Assembly (NCBI GenBank): GCA_041695085.1
Contig: JBGFRO010000028.1
Coordinates: forward strand, 21,961-85,960
Direction of reading: 5' to 3'
DNA from: DYFT01 sp041695085
GTDB taxonomy: Bacteria; Bacteroidota; Ignavibacteria; UBA10030
Length of the DNA stretch: 64,000 bases
Shown: positions 32,711-42,291 of the stretch, piece by piece
Numbering within the stretch: position 1 is the stretch's first letter
Layout of the letters: the number at the start of each line of letters is the position of its first letter
Made by a program: the position numbers and the translations under genes
The notes under the pieces: generated by a model
The model's database searches: none
What the model was told of the DNA's origin: nothing
Seen by the model: only the letters and a program-made list of their open reading frames with translations

Positions 32711-33655
32711 ATGGCGATTACAGTCCGCAACCTGACGAAATTCTACGGCACAGAAAAGGCGATCGACGATATCTCGTTCGACGTGAAAACGGGTGAAATC
32801 CTCGGCTTTCTCGGTCCCAACGGCGCCGGCAAAACGACCACGATGAAGATCATTACCTGCTATATGCCTCCGTCGTCAGGCACGGTGGAAGTGGATGGAT
32901 ACAGCATTCACGATCACTCGCTCGAGGTGCGGAAAAAAATCGGGTATTTGCCTGAACTCAACCCGCTCTATACCGACATGAACGTTGTCGAGTATCTCGA
33001 CTACGCCGCCCGCTTGCACGGTGTGGACAAGACGAAGCTGAAACAACAGATCAACGCCATGATCGAAGTGTGCGGACTGAAGGAGGTCCGTCACAAAGAT
33101 ATTGGCGAACTCTCAAAAGGGTACAGGCAGCGTGTCGGCCTTGCGCAGGCGATGATTCACGATCCGGATGTGCTGATCCTCGACGAACCGACGAGCGGAC
33201 TGGATCCCAACCAGATCGTCGAAATCCGGAATCTCATTCGTCAATTAGGTCGGGCGAAAACGGTCATCCTTTCCACTCACATTCTCTCCGAAGTTCAGGC
33301 GACATGCGACCGTGTGGTGATTATCAATGACGGAAAGATCGTCGCCGACGGGACGCCGGCGCAGTTACAGCAAGAATTCCGTGGGGCGGAGGCGATTTCG
33401 CTGGAGCTGAAGGCCAACGTCCAGAACGCGATGACGGATATCTTCCCCAAACTCAAAGGGCTTCCGCACGTCGAATCGGTAGAATATGTCGGTGGTATGG
33501 ATGGCATTCACAAATTCTCCGTCTTGGCGGCGAAAGGAAGTGACATCCGGGAAAGTCTGTTCCGTCAGGCCGTGAATGAACAATGGGTGTTGCTTGAACT
33601 CTCGCGCAAGGTGACGAGCCTCGAAGAGGTCTTCCACAAGCTGACCAAAGCATAG
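32711..33655 (+). CDS. ABC transporter ATPase, GldA-like
   Basis: 314 aa. Walker A GFLGPNGAGKTTTMK, Q-loop region GYLPELNPLYTDM, signature LSKGYRQRVGLAQAM, Walker B VLILDEPTSGLDPNQ, and H-loop ILSTHILSEVQ. The C-terminal ~90 residues are the extra domain found in GldA and other CcmA-type export ATPases. It is followed by a permease, a GldG-type protein and a DUF4340 protein in a tight operon, the set that in gliding Bacteroidota is GldA-GldF-GldG. In non-gliders the same cassette is common, so gliding is not implied. Confidence 0.92.
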   Translation: MAITVRNLTKFYGTEKAIDDISFDVKTGEILGFLGPNGAGKTTTMKIITCYMPPSSGTVEVDGYSIHDHSLEVRKKIGYLPELNPLYTDMNVVEYLDYAARLHGVDKTKLKQQINAMIEVCGLKEVRHKDIGELSKGYRQRVGLAQAMIHDPDVLILDEPTSGLDPNQIVEIRNLIRQLGRAKTVILSTHILSEVQATCDRVVIINDGKIVADGTPAQLQQEFRGAEAISLELKANVQNAMTDIFPKLKGLPHVESVEYVGGMDGIHKFSVLAAKGSDIRESLFRQAVNEQWVLLELSRKVTSLEEVFHKLTKA

Positions 33656-33666
33656 TTGGTGACGGT

Positions 33667-34392
33667 ATGAACTTCAAAACCAGTCTCGCGAACATCGGTA
33701 CAATTTTCCGAAAAGAACTTCGTTCCTATTTCAACTCTGCCGTGGCGTACGTTGTGATCGTCGTCTTCCTCGCGATCGTGGGGTGGTTCCATACGAGCAA
33801 TCTGTTTCTTGCCAATGTCGCATCGCTCCGGTTGATGTTCGAATTGATTCCGGTCGTCTTCCTGTTCGTCATCCCCGCCATCACCATGCGCCTTCTTGCA
33901 GAAGAGAAGAAATCGGGCACCATTGAGCTGCTGACGACAAAGCCTCTGCACGATATTGACATCGTCCTCGGGAAATTCCTTGCAGCCTGGGCGTTAGTAG
34001 GGGTCGCTCTTCTCCTGACGCTCGTCTACTACATCACCATTGCCGCCCTTGGAGATATCGACAACGGCCCCGTTGTGGGAGGGTACTTTGGATTGTTGCT
34101 GATGGCGGGAGTGTACATCGGTATCGGCGTGCTTGCCTCGAGTCTTACAGATAATCAGGTGGTGGCGTTCATCATCGGGTTCGTTATTGTGTTTATCTTC
34201 TTTATGCTGGATAAAGTGTTGATGTACGTTCCCGAGGGGCTTACCAGCATTGTGGAGTTTCTGAGCGTGGACTACCACTTCTCCAATATCGCCCGCGGCG
34301 TGATCGATTCGCGGGATGTAATCTACTTCCTCTCGCTTCTGGGCTTCACGCTCTATCTCACCACCCTTTCCCTTGAACGGCGGAAATGGTAG
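33667..34392 (+). CDS. ABC transporter permease, GldF/ABC-2 type
   Basis: 241 aa with six hydrophobic segments (AVAYVVIVVFLAIVGWFHTS, MFELIPVVFLFVIPAITMRL, AAWALVGVALLLTLVYYITI, GYFGLLLMAGVYIGIGVLA, VVAFIIGFVIVFIFFMLDKV, VIYFLSLLGFTLYLTTLSL). The amphipathic MRLLAEEKKSGTIELLTTKP after TM2 is a hallmark of the GldF/NosY-like permeases. Starts 11 bases after the ATPase gene. It presumably forms the membrane channel energised by that ATPase; cargo unknown. Confidence 0.92.
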   Translation: MNFKTSLANIGTIFRKELRSYFNSAVAYVVIVVFLAIVGWFHTSNLFLANVASLRLMFELIPVVFLFVIPAITMRLLAEEKKSGTIELLTTKPLHDIDIVLGKFLAAWALVGVALLLTLVYYITIAALGDIDNGPVVGGYFGLLLMAGVYIGIGVLASSLTDNQVVAFIIGFVIVFIFFMLDKVLMYVPEGLTSIVEFLSVDYHFSNIARGVIDSRDVIYFLSLLGFTLYLTTLSLERRKW

Positions 34393-34410
34393 AAAGGGGG
34401 AAATGAATCG

Positions 34411-35955
34411 ATGAAGGCACAACGAACACAAGCAATCATCCGGACGGTTCTTATCCTCGGTATCCTCGTAGTCATTAATTTTATCTCGGTGCGACTCTTT
34501 GGGCGGATGGATCTCACAAGTCAGAAGGTCTACACCCTCTCCGATGCAAGCAAGAACCTGGTCCGTTCGCTGGATGACCGCGTCACGATCAAAGCGTACT
34601 TCACGGAAGATCTCCCCGCGCCGTATAACAACAATCGCCGTGCCGTGCTCGATATTCTGAACGAGTACAAAGCGTACGCCGGCGGCAATCTCGCATTCGA
34701 GTTCATCAATCCGGAAGGGGAGAAGGGGGAAGAAGAAGCGCAGCAGCAGGGAATTGCTCCGGTGCAGGTGCAGGTTGTGAAGGAGGACAAATTCGAGGTG
34801 AAGCGCGGCTATCTCGGTCTCGTCATGTTGTATGAAGACCGGAAGGAGGTTTTGCCGGTGGTGCAAAACCTCGCTTCGCTCGAGTATGACATCAGCAGCG
34901 CCCTCAAGCGGTTGACGACGCGGACCAAGAAGAAGATCGGTTACACAACGGGGCATCAGGAGGCCGACCTGAGTACCATGCGCCAGGCACAACAGCTTCT
35001 CAGTCAGCAGTACGATCTTGTCCCCGTGGATTTAACAAGCTCCATGCCAGTGCCGCAGGAGCTTTCTGCCTTGCTGATCATTTCCCCTTCGATGCGGTTT
35101 ACAGACAGCGCGAAGTTCAAGATCGATCAATACTTGATGCGGGGCGGAAAGATTGCCTTTCTGTTGAACCGTGTCAACGCCACGTTGCAGTCAAGGTTTG
35201 GCAACGTGATCGACTTGAATCTGGATGATCTTTTGGAGCAGTACGGCGTGCGTATTAATCCTGATCTGGTCCGCGATGCGCAATGCGCCAATATCTCGGT
35301 GATGCAGCAACAGGGTCCCTTCACCATTCAGAGCCAGGTCCCCTTCCCTCTGCTTCCGATCGCCTCCAACTTTCATCCGGAAAATCCCATGGTGAAGGAT
35401 CTCCAATCGGTCATCCTTCATTTCGTGAGCTCGATCGATACGAGTCTTGCTTCCGCGAAGGGAGTGAACGTTGAGGTGCTCATGCGGTCTTCCAAGCGAA
35501 GCGGCCGGCAAACCGGATTCTTTATGATCGATCCTTTCCAACGCTATACGCCGGCGGACTTGGCGGAGGAGGGGATTCCATTGGCGGTGCTGGTGCATGG
35601 ACGATTCAAGAGCTTCTTTGAAGGGAAACAACCGCAGGCAGAAGTGACGCAAAGTCCGGAAACGCGCATCGTGGTCTTCGGCGATGGAGATTTCATGAAG
35701 GATGAGTATCTGGGCAACAGGGGAAACCTTGTTCTGTTTGCCAACATCGTGGACTACCTTGCCGATGATGCAGGATTGATCACCATCCGCTCCAAAAACG
35801 TCGCCTCACCTCCCTTGGAGCAAGTGTCTGACGGGACGAAGCAACTTCTGAAGTACGCCAACCTGATCGGCCCGCCGTTGCTCATTGTTCTGTACGGACT
35901 GGCGCGCTGGCGCCGGCGGGTGGCAGTGAAGAAAATGATGGAAGCTCAATCATAA
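34411..35955 (+). CDS. GldG-like ABC auxiliary protein
   Basis: 514 aa. An N-terminal TM (IIRTVLILGILVVINFISVR), then LTSQKVYTLSDASKNLVRSL typical of the ABC_transp_aux/GldG N-terminus, FTEDLPAPYNNNRRAVLDIL, a Rossmann-like large domain with MRQAQQLLSQQYDLVPVDL and MRGGKIAFLLNRVN, VVFGDGDFMKDEYLGNRGN, and a C-terminal TM (LLIVLYGLARWRRR). It is the periplasmic partner of the permease in this cassette. The start at 34411 has GAAAGGGGG upstream. Confidence 0.9.
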   Translation: MKAQRTQAIIRTVLILGILVVINFISVRLFGRMDLTSQKVYTLSDASKNLVRSLDDRVTIKAYFTEDLPAPYNNNRRAVLDILNEYKAYAGGNLAFEFINPEGEKGEEEAQQQGIAPVQVQVVKEDKFEVKRGYLGLVMLYEDRKEVLPVVQNLASLEYDISSALKRLTTRTKKKIGYTTGHQEADLSTMRQAQQLLSQQYDLVPVDLTSSMPVPQELSALLIISPSMRFTDSAKFKIDQYLMRGGKIAFLLNRVNATLQSRFGNVIDLNLDDLLEQYGVRINPDLVRDAQCANISVMQQQGPFTIQSQVPFPLLPIASNFHPENPMVKDLQSVILHFVSSIDTSLASAKGVNVEVLMRSSKRSGRQTGFFMIDPFQRYTPADLAEEGIPLAVLVHGRFKSFFEGKQPQAEVTQSPETRIVVFGDGDFMKDEYLGNRGNLVLFANIVDYLADDAGLITIRSKNVASPPLEQVSDGTKQLLKYANLIGPPLLIVLYGLARWRRRVAVKKMMEAQS

Positions 35956-35967
35956 CACGGTAACGCT

Positions 35968-36861
35968 ATGAACAAGAATACGCTTGTCTTGTTAGGCATT
36001 CTTCTCGTTCTCGTTGTTGTGGCTGTTCTGGTGATGCAGAAACCAGGAGAGCGGAGCGTGACGGCGGCGGCAGGTGAACGGCTTTTCGAAATCGACTCGC
36101 TCGCTGTTGATAAGATCGAGGTGACCTCTCCCACCTCCTCGGTCGTTCTGGAGAAAAAGGGGGTCGAATGGTTTCTCCAGCAGCCTCTCTCCTATCGTGC
36201 AGATCAGAACAATGTCGCGCAGTTGATCCAGCAGGTGAAAGAGATGCAGATGCGCAGCACGGTATCGAGCAATCCGGAGAAGCAGAATCTCTTTCAGGTC
36301 GATTCGACGGGGACACAGGTGAGAGTGTATGAACGTGGGGCGGAGAAGGCGGCGTTTGTGCTCGGCAAGTCCGGCTCCGCATTCAACGAGGTCTATCTGC
36401 GCAAGGTGAACTCCAACGACGTCGTGTTGGCCGGCGGTGCGATGAGCTACGTGTTCAACCGGGCCGTGAAGGAGTGGCGCGACAAAACGATCGCACAGGT
36501 GCCGAAGGACAACATCAAAGAAGTCACGTACCAGTACGGCGATACCCTTTTTACGCTCGCGTTCAAAGACAGTGCGTGGGTCATTGGCAAGGACTCCACG
36601 CAGCAGTGGGTTGTTGATAACATCCTCTCTTCGCTTTCCAACTTTCAGGCGGACGATTTCATCGACACGCCTCCCGCAACGATCCCCAAAGTGACCGCCG
36701 TTGTCACCTACGCCGGCGTGCAGTTGAGCTTTCACTATCAGAAGGAGGGGGAGAAGTACCTCGTTCGCGCCTCCACATCGCCGCAGTGGTTTGAAGTCTC
36801 AAGCTGGCGCGCGAATCAAGTGCTGAAGCGGAAGAAGGAGATAGTGAAAGACGGCAAGTAA
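35968..36861 (+). CDS. DUF4340-domain protein of the ABC cassette
   Basis: 297 aa. One N-terminal TM (VLLGILLVLVVVAVLVM), then FEIDSLAVDKIEVTSPTSSV, WFLQQPLSYRADQNNVAQLI and a repeated second half beginning VPKDNIKEVTYQYGDTLFTL. The order matches DUF4340 proteins that follow GldG-like genes. Two similar beta-rich halves sit in the periplasm. Role not known beyond the association. Twelve bases separate it from the GldG-like gene, so the four genes form an operon. Confidence 0.88.
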   Translation: MNKNTLVLLGILLVLVVVAVLVMQKPGERSVTAAAGERLFEIDSLAVDKIEVTSPTSSVVLEKKGVEWFLQQPLSYRADQNNVAQLIQQVKEMQMRSTVSSNPEKQNLFQVDSTGTQVRVYERGAEKAAFVLGKSGSAFNEVYLRKVNSNDVVLAGGAMSYVFNRAVKEWRDKTIAQVPKDNIKEVTYQYGDTLFTLAFKDSAWVIGKDSTQQWVVDNILSSLSNFQADDFIDTPPATIPKVTAVVTYAGVQLSFHYQKEGEKYLVRASTSPQWFEVSSWRANQVLKRKKEIVKDGK

Positions 36862-37137
36862 CCGTCTCTCGATCCATCCTGCTTTTCGTGCACCGCACTC
36901 CTCGGTGCTGAAGCACGAAATCTGTCCTTACATAGCTCAAGTCGCCTCCGCAGTTCAAGTTCTTCATTTCAAGCATTGACTTCCCTCTCATAGGAAGCGT
37001 CCTTGATCTGATAAGACCGTTTCGTGGAGAGAGCAATTGTTCTGCCACGAGGAGGGGGGTGGTTGATTTGGTGGACAAAGAGTACGTGGAGTCCCTCCAT
37101 CAGGAGTTTCGAATCCAGTCGCCAGCAGGAGATGCGC

Positions 37138-37163
37138 TTGACATTGAGTTTTTGATTTATAAT
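37138..37163 (+). promoter_or_regulatory. Candidate promoter with consensus -35 and -10 but short spacer
   Basis: TTGACA (37138-37143) and TATAAT (37158-37163) are both perfect sigma-70 hexamers but only 14 bases apart, three less than optimum. They lie about 30 bases before the lipoprotein gene start at 37192. Nothing else is recognised in the 330-bp gap 36862-37191. Confidence 0.4.
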
Positions 37164-37191
37164 GTTCGCAAGCAATAGCTGGTGACTAAGA

Positions 37192-38286
37192 ATGAAGACT
37201 CACTGCACTCTCCATTGTATCCTCCTGAGCGGAGCATTACTCTTCTCCGCATTCTCCTCCTGCAAAGACAGTCCCCTTGAACCGCCCAGAAAAGACCCAC
37301 GCACCTACACGTGGACAATTGATACGCTGGCGTATCCGGGCAGTTTTCAGACTGCGATGCGGGATATTTGGGGAAGTTCTCCCACAGATGTGTATGTGGT
37401 GGGGCATAATGACAACGGATATGTGAACATGTTCCGCTTTGATGGAAATAGTTGGAAACCAGTTGGATTGAACCCAATGCAAGGCGGTACAATCGCGGGG
37501 GCGTTTAGTCTCAGTGCGATCCACGGATTCAGTGCTAACGCCATTTATGCGGTTGGTCAGCGGATTTACAGTAACCCGAATCGTCCTCCGAACTTTTTAG
37601 ATTCGAGCCTCGTCATCCATTTTGACGGACGTGAGTGGCGAGAAGTGAATAGGGAACGACAGCGCGGTCTGACGGCGATCTGGGGCCGAGCACCGACAGA
37701 CCTCTGGACGGGGGGATTCGATGGTGTGCTCTACCATTTCGATGGAGCCTCCTTCACGGCGGATTCTCTCCCCTTCTCGGAAGGGAGGCGAGAAACCATC
37801 GTCTATTCCATCACAGGCGACGCCAGCGGTGCGGTATATCTGCTGCTCTATGTTGCGAAGGCTCCTGAATATCGGGAGCGGTTCTATTTTTTCACTCGGC
37901 CTTCAGGACACTGGACGCTCTTTGACAGTGTCGCGAGTTCCTGGCGAAGGAAAGTTTGGATCAGCCCCTCGGGATCATTATTCACTATCGGTTATGGCGT
38001 TTATAAGCGAGTCGGGAATATCTGGCAGAACATGCAGATGGACGCACTAACTTCTCTTGGAATTGGGGGAACTGGAGACGACAATTTGTTCGTGGTTGGA
38101 AGTTCGGGAGTCGCGGGATTTTCTGGTGAAGCATTTCATTATAATGGGACCGACTGGTTTCAATTTAAGAGTCTTCAGTTGCGGAACGTGCAGTATGCTG
38201 GAATTTGGACTGACGGGCGTGAAGTCTTCATCGCCGGAGTAACACTTGGCTCTCCACAAAAAACAATCATCGCTCATGGTAAATAA
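37192..38286 (+). CDS. Lipoprotein with beta-propeller-like repeats
   Basis: 364 aa. Lipoprotein-type signal (CILLSGALLFSAFSSC), then repeated blades with the pattern (I/D)-W-G-x-(S/A)-P-T-D-(V/L)-(Y/W): AMRDIWGSSPTDVYVVGHND, LTAIWGRAPTDLWTGGFDG, and later IGGTGDDNLFVVGSSG and YAGIWTDGREVFIAGVTLG. These Trp-rich blades predict a 6-8-bladed propeller at the cell surface or in the periplasm. Such proteins are frequent in Ignavibacteria-type genomes with no known activity. A candidate promoter lies just upstream. Confidence 0.75.
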   Translation: MKTHCTLHCILLSGALLFSAFSSCKDSPLEPPRKDPRTYTWTIDTLAYPGSFQTAMRDIWGSSPTDVYVVGHNDNGYVNMFRFDGNSWKPVGLNPMQGGTIAGAFSLSAIHGFSANAIYAVGQRIYSNPNRPPNFLDSSLVIHFDGREWREVNRERQRGLTAIWGRAPTDLWTGGFDGVLYHFDGASFTADSLPFSEGRRETIVYSITGDASGAVYLLLYVAKAPEYRERFYFFTRPSGHWTLFDSVASSWRRKVWISPSGSLFTIGYGVYKRVGNIWQNMQMDALTSLGIGGTGDDNLFVVGSSGVAGFSGEAFHYNGTDWFQFKSLQLRNVQYAGIWTDGREVFIAGVTLGSPQKTIIAHGK

Positions 38287-38464
38287 GGGGAAGCGACTTT
38301 CAAAAAAACAGAGCGGCGCTGCGAACAGCGCTCCAGTCATATACAAACAAGAAAATGAGGCTGGTCACTCCCGGACTCGCTCCATAGAGACGGAGTTCGT
38401 GTTTCTTGTTTGCGCCTGATCAAAATCAATCATTCATGTAAAAAAAGAGTAAGGAGAAATAGTT

Positions 38465-40084
38465 ATGCGACGCATCTCAACTGTTCTTTTCTTCATTCTT
38501 GTTTCCGTTGCTGGAGCATTTGCACAACATATTCCTCCCTGCCAGGGTGCCGCCCACTCTACGAGCATCTGCTGGGGATACGCAACGGGACGCGCGTTCA
38601 ACAGATCCTGGAGCGATTCCCGCTGTCCGTTGAGCACGCTGTAATTGTTGAACATCAATACAACGTATTTCGATTGGTATCCGGGCAGCTCGCTGAGCGG
38701 CATACAATATGGAGATATAGTTGCCTTCTCGGCGCACGCAGCCTATGTGGTTGGCACGAGTCAGAACATCAATGATATTACTGTTGATCAAGTTCCGTAT
38801 GAAGGCGGACCCGAGCAAGTAGGCAAAACGTTATATGAAGTTATCTACACCCAGGGCCAGGGACAACCCACAGGTTATTTTCGTAAGAAGCCAATCTGGA
38901 GTATCAAAGTTCAGAACGGTTTCACTGGAGGAAAAGTCGGAGTCGGTGGTCAAGAATTTGATTCGCCTTTCATACTGAATAATCTCTACTGGGAAAGCAC
39001 GGTCAGCATCGATGCAGTGATGGATGGAAGAACTTATGAAAACTACGTGAGGCGTTTTCAGTCTTGGTCGAAAGACGTCAGTTCAACATCTTTGCCGAAG
39101 TCTGCCACCGTAGTAATTGATCAGTACGATTGGACTCAACCCATCGTCTACACCGCAAACTTCAACAAGGAATTCAACATCGCGTTCCAGAATAGTTTGC
39201 CTGGGGTCGGGAGTGGCGGTGTCATCAAGGTGAACGGAGCTCAGTACAACTCACCTACCTCAGCTTTTGCCGTGGTCGAACCGAACACCATCACCGGCGA
39301 AGCTCTCTACCAAGTCATCAACCGCATCGAATACACCTTCAGCTCCTGGTCTCCCGGCGGCAGCACATCGGCAAGTACCGTCTTTACCCCATCAGATCAC
39401 ACCACCTACACTGCCAACTTCAATGCGAAACCGCTGCCGCCAGCAAACGTCGCCGCTGGAGGAGCGGTTGGAGAGCCAGTCCACATTACCTGGACAGAAC
39501 ATCCCCACCCATCGGTAACCCAATACCAAATCTGGCGCATCATCAAGCCGCTCGGAGGAAGTCAAGGCGATCCACAGCTGCTCGAGACGGTAAACCGGGG
39601 AACCACATCGTTTACTGACTACTCCTGCGTCATCACGGAATCATACACACACGATTTGGTCTCCTACGATGTCCGCGCTTACTTTTCTGTGAACGGTTCG
39701 TATTCTGATCCCAACTACGTATCGGTATTCGCCAATTCCGTTCCTCCGGCTCGGGTAGAAGACCAAAGAGCATCCAAGGTTGTCGTTCCGAAGGAGTATA
39801 CCATCTCCGCCTATCCCAATCCTTTTAATCCTTCCACCACTTTCTCGTATCAACTCACACAACCGGCGAGTGTGAGGCTTCGCCTCTTCGATGTGTTGGG
39901 ACGCGAAGTGAAACTCCTCGTCGATAGCCACAAACCGGCTGGGTATCACGCGGTGGTGTGGAACGGACAAGATCAATCCGGCCACGCGCTCCCCAGTGGG
40001 ATGTATCTATACCACTTCTCCGCGTCGTCACCCGATGGTGGTGAGCTCTTCCGTCGCTCAGGCAAGCTGCTCCTTACAAAGTAG
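38465..40084 (+). pseudogene. T9SS-sorted secreted protein broken by an in-frame TAA
   Basis: A signal peptide (VLFFILVSVAGAFAQ) and a short CWGYATGRAFNRSWSDSRC segment begin at ATG 38465, but codon 60 is TAA (38642-38644). The same frame then runs open for 480 codons without a usual start (first codons TTG TTG): FDWYPGSSLSGIQYGDIVAF, a His-Ala-Ala-Tyr-Val region (SAHAAYVVG), repeated YTANFN modules, a fibronectin-III-like PPANVAAGGAVGEPVHITW, and a type IX C-terminal domain (SAYPNPFNPSTTFSYQL, GRLF-type turn, SGMYLYHFS). One base change would restore a single ~540-aa gene. It could be a true nonsense mutation, a sequencing error, or readthrough; a separate gene starting at TTG 38645 would lack a signal peptide. 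Confidence 0.75.
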
Positions 40085-40278
40085 CCGGCAGTAGATTCGG
40101 TTTCCCAACCGTAGATACCTCGACATCATTCAGGCGGCGTTTGCTCGATGTCGACTGAATGTTTTTTCTCTCCTCAACCAACTGGAAATCTCCTTGCGTG
40201 GCTTGGCAAATTTGGTTACTTTTCACCGCTTTTCTCTGAAAATTCATCGTTGTTCCACAAGTTCTTGAGGATTTTGTG

Positions 40279-42291
40279 ATGAACCTCCGTTCCTTCTCCC
40301 TCTCGGTTTTCCTGCTTTCCCTTTTCTTGGTCGGTTGTTCTGGCTCCAATCCACACGGTTCCAGTACGATTCCCCTCGCGACAATCGGTGATGAAATTCT
40401 GACGCTTGAAGAGTTCGAAAACAGCTTTGCGAAGAACAACGGCGGTTGGGAAAAAGCGACTACGCTGCCGCTGGAGGAGCGGGAGCGGTTTCTCGACTTG
40501 CTCATCAAGTTCAAACTCAAAGTCAAAGAAGCCCGCGCCCGCAACCTGCTGAACGACAAGGAGGTGCAGGACGAACTCAACAGTTATCGCATTTCCGTTG
40601 CGACATCGTATATGATCGAGAAAGAACTCGTTGAGCCGCGCCTCCGGGAAATGTACGAGCGCAGGAAAGAAGAAATCCGCGCAAGTCACATTCTCATTCG
40701 CGTCGAGCGAAATGCGAATCCCGAAGATACCCTTGCCGCCTACGAAAAGGCGATGAAGGTCATTTCCCTCGTCCCCACTATCAGTTTCGACACGCTTGCC
40801 GTCACGTACTCCGAAGACCAGAGCGCATCGTTCAACAAAGGCGACCTCGGATATTTCGGCGCGGGGAGAATGGTGCAGGAATTCGAAGATGCCTGCTATG
40901 CGATGAAGACGGGGGAGTATACCAAGATTCCTGTACGGACCGATTTTGGTTATCATGTCATTAAAATCACCGACCGCCAACCCTATCGCGGCGCCGTCAG
41001 GGTCAGTCACATTCTGAAACGCTTTGCACCGTCGATGGAGGACACGGCGTCGGTACGCGACTCGATCTGGTTGGTCTACCGAAAACTCAAAGAAGGCTTG
41101 GATTTTGCCGAGGCGGTCCAGTTGTATAGTGACGACCCGGGGAGCAAGGGGAGCGGCGGGGATATCGGATTCTACGAGCGGCAAGCCATTCCACCTGAGA
41201 TCGGAAATCTTCTCTACTCAACCCCGCTCGGCTCGTTTACCGAACCGGTCCGGCAAGACTACGGCTTTCATATTTTCCGGGTGACGGAGTTCAAGGGGCT
41301 CGGAACGTACCAGGAGCTCGAGAAAGATCTCCGGCAACAATATCAGCAGACGAAATACGCGAAGGATTACCAAAACTATCTCCACGATCTCAAGAAAAAA
41401 TACCAGCTGTACTTCGACGTGCCGGTCCTTCATCGGCTCACACGTTCATTCGACACGACAAAGACCGCCGCCGATTCGTTGTGGAGCGCTCCTCTCCCTG
41501 CCGATCTCAGAGCACGCGTCCTGATGACGTACGCCGACAAGAAGTTCACGGTCGAGGATTTTGTGCGGCACGTCAACACTTCGCAGGAGTTCAAAACGAC
41601 GCCGCTCACCGTCTCGAACGTGGAGGGGATTGTGGAACGAATTTCGGAAGTCAAGGTTCTCGAACAACATGCGGAGGGGATAGCGGAACGGCATCCCGCG
41701 TTCGTGAAACTGATGGATGAGTATCGAGACGGTGTGCTGCTGTATCGCATTGAACAGGATGAAGTCTGGAAGAAGATCGAGATGAGTGATTCGGCGATTC
41801 GAGCGTATTACGAAACAGTGAAGGAAAAATTCCGCTGGCCGTTGCGGGTCAAATTTGCCGAGGTCTTCGTGCCGAACGACAGTCTCGCCAAAGCAGCCTA
41901 TACAGAAATTGAAAAGGGAGTTGATTTCCGAAAGGTGGCGGAAAAATATACGACGCGTCCCGGGTACAAAGAGAGACAAGGTATTTGGGACTTGACTCCG
42001 GCGGAAGCAAATTACATTGCCCGCTACGCTGCAATCCTACCGGTCGACTCCATCCCACCCCCGTTTGAGCATCCGGATGGGTGGTCGATTATCCATGTGC
42101 TCGCCAAAGACAGCGCTCGCGTTAAGACGTTTGAAGAAGCGTTGCCGGAATTGACGAGTAGTTATCAAGAATACGCTTCGAAGGAGCGGGAGAGGGAATG
42201 GGTTGAATCGCTGCGGCAGAAGTACCCCGTGGTGATTCGAAAAGAGGTGCTCCAGCAAGCGTTCGCAAAGGACCGACGTGCGTTGCATTAG
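40279..42291 (+). CDS. PpiC/SurA-type peptidyl-prolyl isomerase lipoprotein
   Basis: 670 aa. Lipoprotein signal with lipobox LFLVGC, then a SurA-like N-terminal helical part (LEEFENSFAKNNGGWEKATT). Two rotamase (parvulin) domains begin IRASHILIRVE and VRVSHILKRFA, each with the usual GDLGYFGAGRM / GGDIGFYERQA and FGYHVIKITD / YGFHIFRVTE blocks; a degenerate third unit is near RVKFAEVFVPND. Predicted periplasmic chaperone for outer-membrane proteins. The GTG at 40276 is also possible; the ATG at 40279 has GAGG nine bases upstream. It overlaps the next gene by 14 bases. Confidence 0.9.
   Translation: MNLRSFSLSVFLLSLFLVGCSGSNPHGSSTIPLATIGDEILTLEEFENSFAKNNGGWEKATTLPLEERERFLDLLIKFKLKVKEARARNLLNDKEVQDELNSYRISVATSYMIEKELVEPRLREMYERRKEEIRASHILIRVERNANPEDTLAAYEKAMKVISLVPTISFDTLAVTYSEDQSASFNKGDLGYFGAGRMVQEFEDACYAMKTGEYTKIPVRTDFGYHVIKITDRQPYRGAVRVSHILKRFAPSMEDTASVRDSIWLVYRKLKEGLDFAEAVQLYSDDPGSKGSGGDIGFYERQAIPPEIGNLLYSTPLGSFTEPVRQDYGFHIFRVTEFKGLGTYQELEKDLRQQYQQTKYAKDYQNYLHDLKKKYQLYFDVPVLHRLTRSFDTTKTAADSLWSAPLPADLRARVLMTYADKKFTVEDFVRHVNTSQEFKTTPLTVSNVEGIVERISEVKVLEQHAEGIAERHPAFVKLMDEYRDGVLLYRIEQDEVWKKIEMSDSAIRAYYETVKEKFRWPLRVKFAEVFVPNDSLAKAAYTEIEKGVDFRKVAEKYTTRPGYKERQGIWDLTPAEANYIARYAAILPVDSIPPPFEHPDGWSIIHVLAKDSARVKTFEEALPELTSSYQEYASKEREREWVESLRQKYPVVIRKEVLQQAFAKDRRALH

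Noticed and set aside
33994..34992. 332-codon minus-strand open frame opposite the ABC permease and GldG-like genes
   Set aside because: Shadow of well-supported plus-strand membrane proteins; no domain recognised.
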